The notes: generated from the letters alone by a model not told the origin. Shown: positions 13,001-28,000, numbered from the stretch's first letter. The stretch: DNA of 64,000 nt from Rhabdophis nuchalis (GCA_039707465.1 CM077645.1:144639503-144703502); one strand, 5' to 3'. Translations and numbers: made by a program.

Positions 13001-16000
13001 CCGCGGAGGGGAGCAGCGGTCGGAAAGTCGAGTCGGAGAAGTGAGTGGTCTGACCATGACAAGGGTATGATGTCTATGTCCCCTGTACCCAGATCACTCT
13101 TCCATTGGCCCGAGACGAAGATGAGGTCCGGCGTATGTCCACCCTCATGAGTGGGGCCTTGAATTACTTGGGTCAGGTCCATGGCCGTCATGGAAGCCAT
13201 GAACTCCCGAGCTACCGCGGATGATTCGCCCAGCGATGGCAGATTAAAGTCCCCCATAACTATAAGTCTGGGGGTCTCCACTGCCACCGTGGCGATCACC
13301 TCCAGGAGCTCGGGCAGGGCTGCTGCTACATAGCGGGGAGCCAGGTATACAGCCAGCAAGCCCAACTGCCTCCCTAGGCCCCACTTCATGCAAAGGGACT
13401 CACAGCCGGAGGTCTGCGGCACAATGGTCTCTCTCGGCTCCAGGCCTTCCTTGATAATGACCGCTACCCCACCACCCCTGCCTAGGGCCCGCGGCTGATG
13501 AAATGCGCGGTAGCCTGGTGGGCACATTTCAACGAGGGGATGACCTCCCTCGTGGCCCAACCAGGTCTCCGCAATTCCTACCAGGTCCGGCTCCCCCTCT
13601 GACACAAGGTCACTAATGAGGGGGGCTTTGTTGACAACGGACCTGGCGTTGCAAAACATCAGCCGCAGACCCTGGCTCTGTATTCCCTGGCCACCTAGCC
13701 TGCGAGGGTTGTGGCACCCGACCGTTTTTAACCAACGGCTGCGTGCCACCAACCGGGAGGATGAGAATTGTCTCCCCTCGGTCCTGCCCCTCCCCACGAC
13801 CCTCTGAATTGGTATGCCCTCCTGAGGAACGACTCGAGTATCCCCCTGCCTTTCGCCTTCCGCTTCCCGCCGTCGACTGCTATCCTGGCCCTTACTACTA
13901 ATTGCTGTTTCCATCTCCATCTGTCTATATCTAACCCCCTCCCTTGAACCCCCTAAAAAAGATAATTTACATAAATTAGACACTAAAAACCCCCTAAGGC
14001 CGCGCTTCGCCCATCTCTTCGGATTTACAATACCATCATCGAGATGTGCCCTAGATAATTCAAGGGGCCATACCTGCGAGAGCGGGGACTCTCGCAGCGA
14101 TAGCAGGCTTGCTCTGGAATACATTTTTTTAAATATTTTTAAATAAATAATTAAAATTCAATAATTACATATATAAAAACTCGGGTGGGTATAGGCACAA
14201 TACAGATGTTAAAAAGTACAGATGTTAAAAGATGTTAAAAGTCGTTGGCAATTGATTAAAAACGATTCACACGAGTCAATTCATTAGATGGTAAAAAGAA
14301 TCAGGTGAAATAAAGTGCAGGATGGGTAAACCACAATAAATCAATCGGTAAATAGATGTAATTAAATTAATTAAATAGTTCGCAATGATGACCATTGGGG
14401 TGATCAAAACTGGTTGCTGTCAGATGTTCTTCTTCAAGACAGTCAGTTCTTCCATGCCTCTTAAGGCCTTGGTGGTGTAATTCTCCCGGACTTGGGAGAG
14501 TGACCATGGGGAGAATGAAAATTACAGTGGTCAGCGGCCGTCCACATCCACCTCGGCGCTCCCACCGCCGCAGTCCCCGCGTCACCGCCTTCGCCAAAGG
14601 CCTCTCGGCGCTCCCACCGCCGTCAGCCCAGGCCTCCGGCAGCCGCCTCTCCGCTCTCAGCCTCCACATGGCTCTCTCACAGCCACCACCTTCCGCCTTT
14701 CCCCACAACTCCTCTGTCGCCGCCTTCGTCCCTCGCCTTCCGGCGCTCACACCGCCGTCGACTAGGCCTCCAGCGGCAACCTCTCCCCTCCACACTCTCC
14801 ACTCTCTCTCTCTCTCTCCACCTTCTTCACTCCAACAAACCAGCATCTCCGCCGCCTCCGCCATCTTCCTCCACGCCTCTCTCACCATTTCCGCTGGCCA
14901 CCGGTGCTCTCACCACCGCTTCACCCACGGCACGCCACCAAGTTCAGTTTCCAGCTTTCAGCTTTTAGCTCTTCGGAGCTCTTTTCAGTGCAGCTGGCCT
15001 CTTTCCGCCCTATTAGAAACGTCCGGGCGGCGGCCTCTGCACCGACCTCCGTTGCGGCAGTTCCCGCCCGGCGCTCACACCGCCGAGCGTTCCAGTCGCC
15101 GGCGCTCCGTCCGCTCTTCCCCCAATGTTGCGAACCCCACCCTAAGGTGTCCGGGTGGGTCCCTCATCCTCCCATGCCCTCCAAGATCACCAACGAGGGC
15201 AGGGGGCACTCAGAATGCCAACGACCTCCGCGACCCACACGGAGCTTCCGAGCTACCCCGCCATCTTCGCGCACAAACAAACAGACTTTGTGGATAGCAA
15301 ACAAATGTTTCCCCGATGTGTCACTGATGAGTCACAAACACTAACATGTATGCCTTGAGCACTACTAAACTTAGGTTGGCATCATTCCGAGTCCACCCCT
15401 CCTTATCTGAAAAAAATGTGTAAGTGTAGTTGCAAGTACAGATTTTGGCTAGCCATTAAGGCAGGGATGTCCAAACTTGGGAACTTTAAGACTTGTGGAC
15501 TTCAACTCCCAGAATTCCCCAGCCAGCATAGCTTAAAGTCTTAAAGTTCCCAAGTTTGGACATCCCTGCATTAAGGCATTAGGTGAACGTCTAAGCTTTA
15601 TTTTATCGGGACAAAGATTTCCTGGAGGATGTAACTATTCTTACAATGAAAAATAACTCATATAGGAAGTCCTCAATTTACGATTAAAATTGGGACCAGA
15701 AATCCAAGTCATTGGGGTCATAAGTCAAAGCACCCATGTGACTGGGTGTGTTGATCAATAAGCAAATCACACAGTTAAGTAGATGGCCACCATCCTTAGT
15801 AGTTTTATACATTTATGCATTTTAGGCATAAATGCATCAGATGAATGTCTAAGCCAGTGTTTCTCAACCTTGGCGACTTTAAGTCCTGTAGACTTCAACT
15901 CCCAGAATTCCCCAGACAGCTGGCTGGCGGATTTTGGAAGTTGAAGTCCACAGGACTTAAAGTCGCCAAGGTTGAGAAACACTGGTCTAAACTTTATTTT

Positions 16001-19000
16001 ATCAGGAGAAAGATGTCCAGCAGGACGCAACTAATAGCAGTTTTGAACAGCCTCTTGGAAACAGCTGCCAGGAAAATGAATAGAAAGGTATTATTATATA
16101 GGGGTCTTATTTATGGGCTTTTTATTAATGTATGGCTGACCATTGTGGGAATTTTGATTAGATAGGGCTGGGCTAGCTCATCACTTGTTCTTTATACGGC
16201 TAAATCAATCAATCAATAATCAATAATTTAATTTGTTGACCGCTCCCTCTCCCCAAAGGGACTTGGAGCGGTGCACAGGGCGAATAAAACAATAAATACA
16301 CACACACATGATAAAAACAAATTAAATATATCCCTGCGCTAAAAATTACCAATTAAAATACTAAAATCCCTATCTAAAATTATTAACAATCCCATAGACG
16401 AGAGACTACCCTAGGCCGGCCAAGCAGAACAAATATGTTTTTAGTTTAAATAGCACATTTAAATAGCACATTTAAATAGCACATTTAATGCCAAAGTCAT
16501 TGTAAACCATTCAATACATTCTAAAATCAAGCAGCTCTGCAAAAGGTTTGCATTAATAGACAGCTATGAATATTCAAATGTATAATACAGTTTTCCATAA
16601 GATTCTAATTAGAGAAAATCCTTATTCTTTCAGGAGGGAAAGAGAGACAACCGTACTGTAACTTAAAAATCCCCCCCCCCCCAAAAAAAACCCTGAACAA
16701 TGTTACATCTCTGAGTCACTGTGGCGCAGTGGTTAGAGTACAGTATTGCAGGCTACTTCAGCTGACTGCTAGCTGCGTATTGTTGGGGGCAATATGCTGA
16801 TCGTATAAAACCACTTAGAGACCACCGTAAAGTGGTATATAAATCTAAGTACTATTGCAATCTCCAATAAAACCCTGCTTTGCATGTTGGGTTAATATAT
16901 AAACGGACAGCATTTTTAGATACATGATCAGAAGTCATTCCATATGTATTTATTCATAGGTGAAACTAAGAAATAAAAATACTATTTGCAAATATTTTTA
17001 CAACTGGATAGATGTAGGAGAAGAGTAGACAGAGTTCAGGGATGGGTTTAAAGGTCATCTATTTAGAGTCCTTGTGTTGCCAAGTCCAGCCTCACCATGA
17101 ATTCCATTGGTACCAATTTATTGCTAACAATTAGTTGGTTACATTCTTGTGATTAGGCTTGAGTAATAAGTCTTTCTGAACTACAACTTAATCTATAGTC
17201 CTGATCTTTTACTTTTGATATTAAATGGGACATTTGACATTATATATTCTTATTTTTTAGGGCTCACTAGAGGCATTTTATGGCCCGCAGGCCATATCCG
17301 GCCCTTTGGTTGCCCTTGTCTGGCCTGTGTGGCAAGTGGCCGATGGAGTGGTGGGGAGGCAGTGGTAGCAGAGTGGTGGCAGCAGGGGGGCGGGTGGCAG
17401 CAGGAGGTGGGGCAGCAACATCTTTCATAATTACTCATTTGGAAAATTAATTGCCCTGACTAATCTATAGAAAAGGTAAACGTCAACTAGAAGAAATAAA
17501 GAGTGTAGCCTTTCTGAGGTCACAGAAGTTTACCTACCATCAACTGCAGCTTGACCAATGATCAAGCATTGTAATTCAGTGAAATAATGAATAACGAGCA
17601 AATGAATGGAACAGTGAATAATGAAAAATAGTAATTCAGTCAGGGGTTCCTCATTTCCCTTGAATCACTGTGCATTCATATAGTCATCATCCACTATATG
17701 CCACTGTAGATTACTCTGCTGTACTTGTTGATTTTGCTTAAAAGGAATGTAGGAATTGACTAATAAACACCTCTCCGATTTCAACACATTTATTTAGTGG
17801 ATATCCGGTAGTAAGCTATGAAGATCTCTTAAGGTTTTCTGCCACCTACACCACTGACTTGTGGTACTTATTATGGATTTAAGACAGAACATAGATTAGT
17901 CTATTTCTTCTGCCATGAATAATATAATTATTCTGGGAACTCCCTATGCCTTAAAGACATTGACTGAAGGATGTAAATCCCATTAGTTTCAGAAAATATA
18001 CTGCTGGGAACTTTTACATGTCTCCCTCAAAATAAATGTGTATTTCTACCTTCTGGCTGCCATATAATTTAGGACTTCCGTTTCCTTAACAAACAAGCTT
18101 CAGATTATCTATGAAATTATTTGCCAAATGCTTTAGTTTTACGACTAGAAACTATTATATCACATTTCATCTACAACATCTGATAGGATAGCAATACTTC
18201 ATTTACTCTAAGTGTGTAGTGGTGGAGGAGGAGAGGGGAGGGAGAGGAGTATTATTAAAAGTGAAAGTGGAAACTTACCTGCTTATCATTAACTGAAAAT
18301 GTCTCAATTTCTTTCTTGGCCTCCAAAAGACGTTTCTGGAATTAAATAAGCACATTTTAGACTTGCAACTAAAGTATTATGTTAAAGTATAGCAATATTT
18401 AAATTTTTATATTTTAAATTATTTTAAAAATCACCACCTAGCATATAACCCATCTATATACAAATAATATATTGCAAGTTCTATAACATGTAAGTAACTT
18501 CTTCAGCCAATTAGGACTAAAGCAACCATTTAACTCCATTTTCAGAAGTTTGACTTGAGTTATGTCTCTATTCATGTACAATACAAGCCCTTCAATGTAT
18601 ATTCAGAAGTTTCAATGTATTCCATGGGACTTATTAAGATGTAAAAGTTTATAGTAGAGCAACCTTTCTTCTTGAGATCTCTACTTCCCAAGAAGCAAAC
18701 AATCATTATCATAAAGCATCCACATGACGTATGTCATTCCAAATGGCAACAGAAAGGTAACAGAAATGCAGGAAGTAGTTATTGGCCCTTTAATTAAGAG
18801 TCATTATATTATAACTCAACCACACGTTCATGTTAAGCACCTTCAGGGTGAGACAATGAACTTTAAGTCATGGTATGCTCTCAGCACCTCCTCAACTCAA
18901 ATGTTTTCCTGGGATCAAAGGCTACCTTCTGAGCCCAGAAAGAGATGCAGCTACTTTAAGCAATGCCAAATAGTGAGATGTACTGCATGTCAATGGTGGG

Positions 19001-22000
19001 ATTAATTTTTTTTTTTTACTACCGGTTCTGTGGGCGTGGCTTGTTGGGTGTGGCAGAGGAAGAATATTGCAAAATCTCCATTCCCTCCCCACTCCAGGGA
19101 AAGGTTACTGCAAAATCCCCATTTTCTCCCAATCAGCTGGGACTCAGGAGGCATAGAATAGATGGGGGCGGAGCCAGTCAGAGGTGGTATTTATCCGTTC
19201 TCCGAACTATTCAAAATTTCCACTACTGGTTCTCCAGAACTGGTCAGAACCTGCTGAATAGCACCTCTATTGCACATCCCTACTTTATTAGTCTGTAAAC
19301 AGCACAATGTCACCAACACAGGACTATATGCAAACCTGTAAAGAGCTGGAATTCTAGCCAATATAATTCTAGCCAAATATATTACTTTAAAAAAGGAATA
19401 TAATATTGTAGGATCAGATACACACTAGTGCTAACAAAATTATTTTTGCATTTCATTTTAACATTTTTAACTTAAAAATTAATATTTCATTTTCACCTCT
19501 TAAATTGTTATATTTATTTGTGCTTTTGTATTGTTGCTTGTTCCATTATTAATGTTTTTAATTAAAGTACATGTCTGCTTCTTCGATTCAATCATAAAAA
19601 GCTGGAGGTTGCAAATTCCAAAATAAAAATTGCATTATATATTAAAAGGTTTTTAATATATAATGCACAGTAAGTAGCTGCATAGCATCAAGCAGAATCC
19701 ACATAATGTTTTCAAACCACAAAACAACATAAATAGATAGAAACACCTATAATTGTTTCTTTAATGAAAGAGAACACAACTTCTGTCCAAAAATGTGGAG
19801 TTTGGTGTGGGAGCACTAAATATTCGAGAGCTCCAGCTTATTCCTACACTTTCATTTCTAGCTGCTAATGAAAAGTAACAATGCCTCTAGTGACAATTGC
19901 AGCAAGATCAGCTGATATGAGTCCTAGGCAGCCTTTGTTGAAGAGCTGGCCAAAAGGGAGCATTGCCCTGACAATTCACCTGAGCTTGTTTCTGAGGCCT
20001 ATTTCTGCGAACATATTAGCCGCCTTGATGTTGACTGAGATGAGGATACGACAACTACATAAAACTGTTTTGGAGTTGTGTAATTTCCCCTAGAAATCAG
20101 GAGAGCGTGAGTGCTAGTCCCATCCTAGGCATGAAAATCTATCTGCCAGTCACTCTCTTAGCCCAACCCACTTCACGGAATTGTTGCGGGGAAAATAGGA
20201 GAAGAGAATATTATTATGTTCACTGCCACGAAGGCAGGATAAAAATCTAATAATCAACCAATATTTGCCAGGTTTTGTGTTGCACGGGGAGATGCCATCT
20301 ATGGCCTTGGAACTGGTCACAATTTTCTTTGATGACTAACTATATACAGAGACTAGATCAGGGATGTCAGATTATATCTGGTCCGCAGGGCCGCCCTGCA
20401 AACAGCAAAGGACAGGTCTGTGAAGCAATCAAGTGCCAGCAGAAATGGAGCTCAGGAGGTTCATGCAACGTCACTTCATGTTTTGCAGCACCCTGAATGA
20501 GAAACTCTGTTTCGTATTGAAATGCTTCTACAGCAGTATTTCAAACCATTTCACCCCTAAGCCTTGTGGGGCAACAGTGAAAAATTACAGTAGAGACCTG
20601 CTGAATTCCACCAATAAAGACTTGCCCATCTCCATATGCAAAATAGACGTTTGACAGTAGACATATAACCATATAGTCACTGTTGTTTTAATAACTTGTA
20701 ATTAGCTTAAACCACAATTACTAAATAAAGTAAAAAACTTACTTCGTTTCTTGCAATCAGTGTTACGAAAGCACCCTGCTTGAAGCATTCAATAGCAATG
20801 CTTTTTCCAATGCCACTGGAACCACCAGTTATCTTTAAGTAAAGAAGATATTGATTAAAGTCTTGAAGTTGGTAATCTGTTATTGTACAGCTCTTATAAA
20901 TAAGAATTCCAAGTAGGAGCCCCACATTTGCATGCACCAGCATTTTCCTTCCATATACAATGAGACATTTCTGGTCCATGGCTAATATTATGAAGATGGT
21001 AAACAATAATATAAATGCTTTCAGGTTTCCTCCGTGGATAATCAAGTTCATTTTAAACTTCATTATGTAATAGAGTTGTGCATCCTAATCTACTATTTAT
21101 CTACATCCTAATCTATACCATAATCTACTATTCTGTTTATAAGTCATAATATGATATTTGGGATATATTTGCACATCATTGCATTGAGGTATTTCCCTGT
21201 AACTGTACTAAAGACAAATTACAGATAGCTAGGCAGACTGACATAAAGTTATCTGACCACAAATTAGGAATCTAAATAAAAATTCACAAAATAAGAGTGC
21301 AAGAAAAAAATAAAGGGAAAATTATAAAGTATGACTTTCAACCTCCTCTTCAACACATACTAACAAACCTATGATCTCTTCTCCCTCTTAACTCTCCCAG
21401 AAAGCCCTTCAATCCCTTACTGATAGACCTTGACTTACAATTGAGCCCAAAATTTCTGTTGCTAAGGGAGACCGTTGTTAAGTGAGTTTTGCCCATTTTA
21501 TAACTTTTCTTAGCCACAGTTAAGTGAATAACTGCAGTTATTAAGTTGTTAAGTGAATTGGCTTATCTATTGACTTTGCTTGTCAGAAGGTAGCAATGGT
21601 GATCACATAATCCAGGACACTACAACCATCAAGAATATGAACCAGTTTCTAAGCATACAAATTTTGTTCACACAACCATGAGGAAGCTGCAACGGTCGTA
21701 AGTGTGAAAAACAGCCCTCAGTCACTTTTTCAATGCCCTTTGTAAATTTGGGCATTAAACAAATGTTTGCAAATTGAGGACTACCTGTATTTCATACGTT
21801 TCCATCATTAAATTCATAAAACATAATTTCACATTTTCTTCACTTAGCAAAAAGTCCATTTAAGTTTTTTAGTCTTTTAAAAAAATACTTATTGTTCTCT
21901 CCTATTAAAGTATGTCAGTTTTGCCATTTTCACTTATTCTGACATTTTTACGATCCATTTCTTCATTGTAGAAATTTTCTTCCATTTTTCTGCATACACT

Positions 22001-25000
22001 AATCTTGCTGTTGTTATACATAAAATTAACCTTCCATGAGTCTTTTCTAGTTTAATATCCATATATCCTAAGGAAAAATTTCCAGGTTGTTTTTTTTCAA
22101 TATCGACTTTTAAAATTCTTTATATTGTTATATGTATTTGTATTTTGTATCCAAAATTTCTTAGCTTTTTCACAAATGTACCATGCCTAGTAAAATGTCC
22201 CTTCATGTTTTTCACATTTACAGCCTTAACTCAGGGAATCTTTATATATTTTTGAATTTTTTTCTGATGCAAACGATACATCAATTTTCATTTATCGTTC
22301 TTTAAATGCTGCTAAATTGGAATTCCTTTTATCCTTAATCATCCCTGCTAATTGGATTGCTAGAAATTGAGTTCAAAATTTGCTAGAATTCAATACAAGA
22401 ACCTGCACGTTTTATATTCTTGTTCAATACCAAAAATGATTTACAGCTTTCAGTAGCATGCCTTTTAAGGCAGACATTAAAAAATTTCACTAAATCCACC
22501 CTGCATCCTTGAACGGGAGAAAACATTTTTGTGGACAGAAGCATATACAAATATATCTAAGATTTGTTAATGTGTTATCTATACATCTTCATTTGGCTAA
22601 ATTCGTACTTATCATGCATGTTTAAAACTAATTTTTTCAAACATTTAGGAAGTTATTCTGAGTGATGAGTATTTGGATGTCGTCATCATGACTTTTGTCT
22701 ATCCACTGCAGGAGGATGACGGCCTCTTCCACATGCTTCCAACCAATACAGTTGTGCGCTTCCTTTTTTCAATTGGGCCCGCAATACTTGCTGGTGTCAT
22801 CGATCCATCTTGTTTTAGGTCTTTTTCATGGACACTTTTTATTCTGTGACTGCCTTGATCCTCCTGCCATCACTTCTTCCTATGTGACCAGCCCATTTCC
22901 ATGTCAATTCTTTTACTCTCTTTATGATATTGTATACTTTATCTGTTTCTTTCTTGTCTTGTAATGCCAAGCATGGTATCTTTTCATGGATCTTCGCACC
23001 ACTCATAGCTTTTGTATCAATTGTGAGGTTAGTGTCCGTGTTCCACTAGCGGTAGAACACACTGATCAAACACTTTTCTCTGCAGGCATAAAGGGAGGTT
23101 GTTTTTGAAAATTATGCATAGCTTGCAGAATCCCTGCCAACCACTTTTAACATGCTGTTCAATTTCCTTTTTGTATCACCTACCATTGAGATTCCTTGGC
23201 CAAGGTATATGTAGTGGTCTACTACTACATCTAGTTCTCCTCCAGATATAATTTTTTTTCTTTCTTTGGTGAATTTATTAAACATAACCTGACACTCTTC
23301 AGATTTATTTTTTAAGCCAATTGGCTTTCCTGCTTTGTGCAGCTCTTCTATGTGTCTTTGTAGCTCTTCCAGGTTTTGTGATAGAACATTATGTGCAAAT
23401 CTTAAGTGATTTAAATATTTTTATTTAAATATTTAAAATGGATTTTTATTTCACCTTTTGTCCACTCTAGATTGTGAAATACTTTTTCAAGACAGGCTGA
23501 GAAAAGAATAGGTGATATTAGTAGGAAGAAATATTTGTTGACATCAAACGTAGATGTAGCAGATGTTGTACATTTATTACCAAATGATGAATATTTGTTT
23601 TGGGGAATATGATGAGCATTCAGTACCGAAGCTAAATAATTCCTTAGGCTCTTTGATATTCTAAGCTTAAAGAAAGTTTGAAGAGATAACTATGAAAACA
23701 GCTCTGAAAATCTGCCTCCATGTCAAAAGACGTTTCTTATAAAACTCCTAGGTGTATTTGGGCCTGTAAAAGAGAACGATACTTCTTTAAAGAAAAAAAA
23801 ACCCTAAAGCTAGTAGAAGGAAGTATTATATTTGTTTAAATTTTTGCCTTTATCTGTTTTTAAAACAAACACTAAGTTCAAAAGGAAAAAATAAATGTAA
23901 TTCATGAATGTCACAATTTCTCTCAGAGTAAAATGCTAAAGTAATAGATTTCAGGATAAAACTTTCTGAAACTTACTCCTAATATTATAAACTTATTTTA
24001 GAAGTAAATCAGTATTCTTTGATTGATATAAAGGAATAGGAAACAGTGGTTTTTAAATGTAGTCAGACAACAATAGTTGAAGCTGAAATATCTTTTAAAT
24101 TCACATGTTAACTTTACCAACCAAAAGATGGGTTGTTCAGATTGCATTTTTGGTTCAAGGTAAATTCAAGTCAATTAATATAATAGCTTACTAACTATAA
24201 ATAAATATTCCAAAAGTAGAAAACAACTGGATATGTTTTCCTTCCTACGGCATGCCTATCTTCCTGCTGACATGCATCATGTCAGCAGGATGTTTGAAAA
24301 CAATCTTATATTCTAAAACCAATTAAAAATACCGATACAGACTAATCCATCCCCCCACTTTGTAAAAAATATTGCACTATTTTAAAATGGTGATTACTTA
24401 AATGGTCTGCAGAAAATAGTACATCCAGTCCAGGCGAAGGCCTGATGAAATTTGTAAGTGGAATGGATAGGGTTATGGCAATTATCTTATTTGGAGAAAA
24501 AAAATCCACAAACTGTGATATTAAATAATTAGCCTTAGACTAATTTGGAAATTAGAATACAAGATTCAACAAGAAATACCTTTAAGTGACATAAGTTAAA
24601 GGCAAATAGGATGCCTATCAGGTCTACCATTTGACTGTCTAGTAGGCATATTTGCATATCTGTTGTGCAAATTCAAAAATCAGAGAAATTTTTAGTTCCT
24701 GACATGGCTGAGAAATTTATTGTGATTTATTTTTAAATGTTAAACATAACTAAATGTAAAGTTATTTGATGCAATATTATAAATCTGTTGTCTTACATAT
24801 TTTTCTTCAAAGAAAAATTATTTACAAGACCAAACATAGAGATTAAATGATTTCTTAATGCATCCAAAAGGGTGCAAATTCTCATTCTGATATTTTTTGA
24901 AAAGGAAATGCTATAAGACAAATTAATAAAGTTGGTTGATGTTTGCTTTTAAGGCGAAAGATTTATACGATCTGAAGAGAAACCAGAGTTTAAAAAATCT

Positions 25001-28000
25001 ATGCATATGTTTCGCAATTTGTGTGATGGTTTCATGTTAAACATACATTTAGCAGAACCTTTTTTTCTCCATGTTATTTCTAAATGTAAATTGAAAAAGG
25101 TTGCATTTTTGTACTTGTAAACTATGATGCAAAAAATGACTAGTTTTTTTAAAAGAGTTTTTAAATTAAAATTAAGATAAAATAAACAAGGTGACAACTT
25201 TAAAAAAAACCAATGCCACGTGTATTAAAATTAAAGAAAAAAAGCACCGTTATAACATGGCAGAAAAGCATCTTTCTACAATGCCACAGAAATATAATCT
25301 CTCAATATCAAACTATCAAGTTAGGCAACCGGTCATAAATTGAGAATTACCTTTATGCTAGGAAACTCTAAACTCTCTGTTATAAGGAGAGAACATTACT
25401 TCAGGGGTCCCCAACCCCCGGTCCGTGGACCGGTGCCGGTCCATGGCTCGATAGGAACCGGGCCGTAGTGAGCGGTGCAACTCTTAGAAAGGGCCGGAGA
25501 GGAGGAGGAGGGGGCAGCCCCCTGGGCAGAGCGCACACTGGAGGCGGGAGAGCGCAGGCACAGCCACTCGCGTTGTTGGGGGCCCGAGAGGGGTGAATGA
25601 GCTGACTCTCACACACACACACTCGCTCCCCCTCTACGCCGGCCGAGCCATGGCCACCGGTCCGTGAAATTTTTTTAACATGAAACCGGTCCCTGGTGCC
25701 AAAAAGGTTGGGGGCCCCTGCATTACATAGGTTGCCTTGAGATCCATAATAAAGATTGAGATGTAAAAATGATAATAATAAGCAAAAATAAAATCTTTGG
25801 GGATCCTTGGTACTCTCCGAGCTTACTTGTTTTCTTGCAGACATTTCATTATCCAAACTAGATAACAATGCTGGTTTAATAAAACCTCTGTTGGTATCAA
25901 CCCATTATACGGAATGATAATAGAATAATAGAAATCTATTAAGTAAGAAACAGAAGAAGAAAACTGGAATCAATCAATACAGATATATCCAGGAATCTGT
26001 ACAAAATATGTAGTACCAAATTAAGAGAAGTATCCTCTACCATGCACTCTTTCCTGCCTACAGTCATTTTCCAAATTATCTTTTAAATAATCCAGTTCAA
26101 AGAAAGATCAATTTGCATTAAAAAAAGGAACAAAAGGTATCTGTTTTGTTAGTTGAAAAAATAAAAGGCATAAAGTTGGAACACAGTTATCTCATAATGC
26201 AACATATTGAACGGCTTTTTATTTCTTAAAAGTAATTCTGCAGACAGCCATCCAACCCCCTACCAGTTTTCAGGACTGTAAGTGATAGTAGAATATATCA
26301 ATTTTGATCCTGGCTACAGAAACCTGCCCCAAAGGGCATCCCTCAGAAGGAATGTTCAGAGTTGAACATTTTCTTTTCTCCAAGAACTGTTGTAAGGCAA
26401 ACAGGCAGACATTTCTTGCTATCTATAGAAAGAAATAATATCTCAAAGATTTAACAGATTTTGTTTGTTAAAATTATATGCTGTCCATCTCATTGAACTC
26501 TGAACAGCTTCAATAGATTTAGTCACATGCAATGAATGCAAATTAAATCAAATCTGATAGCAAAACAATGACCACTCATGTTTGCTTCATAAAAACAACC
26601 ACCAATTACACAACCAATTACACAAAGAAACAAATGAATACCACATTGCATAGTCTGGATGCATAGTTTGGGAGATCAGATATTGAACAAGTTGTCCTTG
26701 ACTTACAACTGTTTATTTAGCGACTGTTCTGAGTTACAACAGCACTAAAAAAAGTGACATATGCTGCCTCTCACATTTATGACCATTACTGTGACCCACA
26801 GCCATGTGATCAAAATTCAGGCGGTTGTAAGGTTCAAGACCTCCAGAATGATGTGATGTGACCTCCATTTGCAACTTTCTCAGCCAGATTCCGACAAGCA
26901 AAATCAATGGGGGAAGCCAGATTCACTCAATGACCACGTGATTCATTTAAGAACTACAATGATTCATAACGGGGGCAAAAAAGGTAGTAAAAGGAGACAT
27001 GACTTACTTAATAAATGTCTTGCTTAACAATGGTAACTTTGGACTCAATTGTGGTCATAAGTCGAGGACTACCTCTATGTCAGAGTGAAATCCCTATGAA
27101 AAAAATCTATAAACATTTTTTAATAATATCTAAGATTAATATAATGGGCGTAAATGTTTAAAGAACTTCATACTCAGACCAACTCTTAATGCAATCTGAT
27201 TTCATGGTATTCTCAGTATTCATATCATTTTATCATTTGACAATTTGTGCTATCAGCTAATTCTTGATCATACTGTACATCATTGTCACTTGCATTCACT
27301 AAGTTTTTTTTTCCTAGTTTGAAACAATTCTTTGATTTTTACATTGGACATGACCGTAATATTTTATGATTCCTTGATTTTGTTCAGCCCTTGAAACTAA
27401 ACAACGAAATTATGAATAGCATTGTTTTAAATGTTCTGCAGGGTTTGACTGCTGCAATTGAGTTCAATTTCCCTAAATAATTTCAGTTTATGCTGATACT
27501 GCTGCTCCTACTGGCCAAGTCTGGATGGGACAATGGGGGGAAAAAGCAGTTATTTAAGATCCCAGTCAATTACTATTTCAAGGCCTCACTCAGTGGCTTG
27601 TCTGAGTCAGACAAGATGCAGCATCTGCATTCTGAGGCGATTGTGGTGGTCTTATTCCAAACATAAAAACTGACAGACTGTTCTCAAGATCTTTGATGTG
27701 GGGTTGAGTTCTATACTACTGTATGCTTTCTTCTGCAAACTATACTCACATGCTTATTAATATACTGATGAAATTGCAGGTTATAAATTGGAGATGCAAA
27801 TTAGTCTTTTAATTAACAGCACAGCAAAACCAAATGAACAAGACTCCAAGACACTAGTGGCTTTCATGCTTGGTTTTCATGAGAACTTGACTTCAGTGAA
27901 TATATTATATAAAATTCTAGTAGCCAAACTGAACTTCAACCTGAGAGTTTTCACTTCTTTCTGCTCTTTGACTTTCTTATAAGTTTCAAATAAACAAAGA

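Larger units (their letters stand above)
10659..15285 (-). mobile_element. L2 LINE, apparently full length, intact ORF
   Basis: This is a non-LTR retrotransposon of the L2 clade in KDSR intron 3, on the same strand as KDSR. The 3' end (low coordinate) has the L2 tail ending in (ATT)n repeats at 10659-10680. The coding frame is 10855-14124. The 5' portion, about 14125-15285, is GC- and CpG-rich and carries CCGCCATCTTC at 14858 and 15259. The 5' limit is estimated from where base composition falls back. Target duplications were not found. The intact frame and the close match to the copy at 47.5 kb point to recent activity. Confidence 0.85.

Noticed and set aside
14500..15297. Long plus-strand frame rich in Pro, Ser and Arg
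   Set aside because: It lies antisense to the GC-rich 5' region of the L2. Frames stay open on both strands there because stop codons are rare in GC-rich DNA. No domain is visible.
25401..25868. A 155-codon minus-strand frame
   Set aside because: It is almost wholly the hAT nonautonomous element at 25402-25720 and has no domain.
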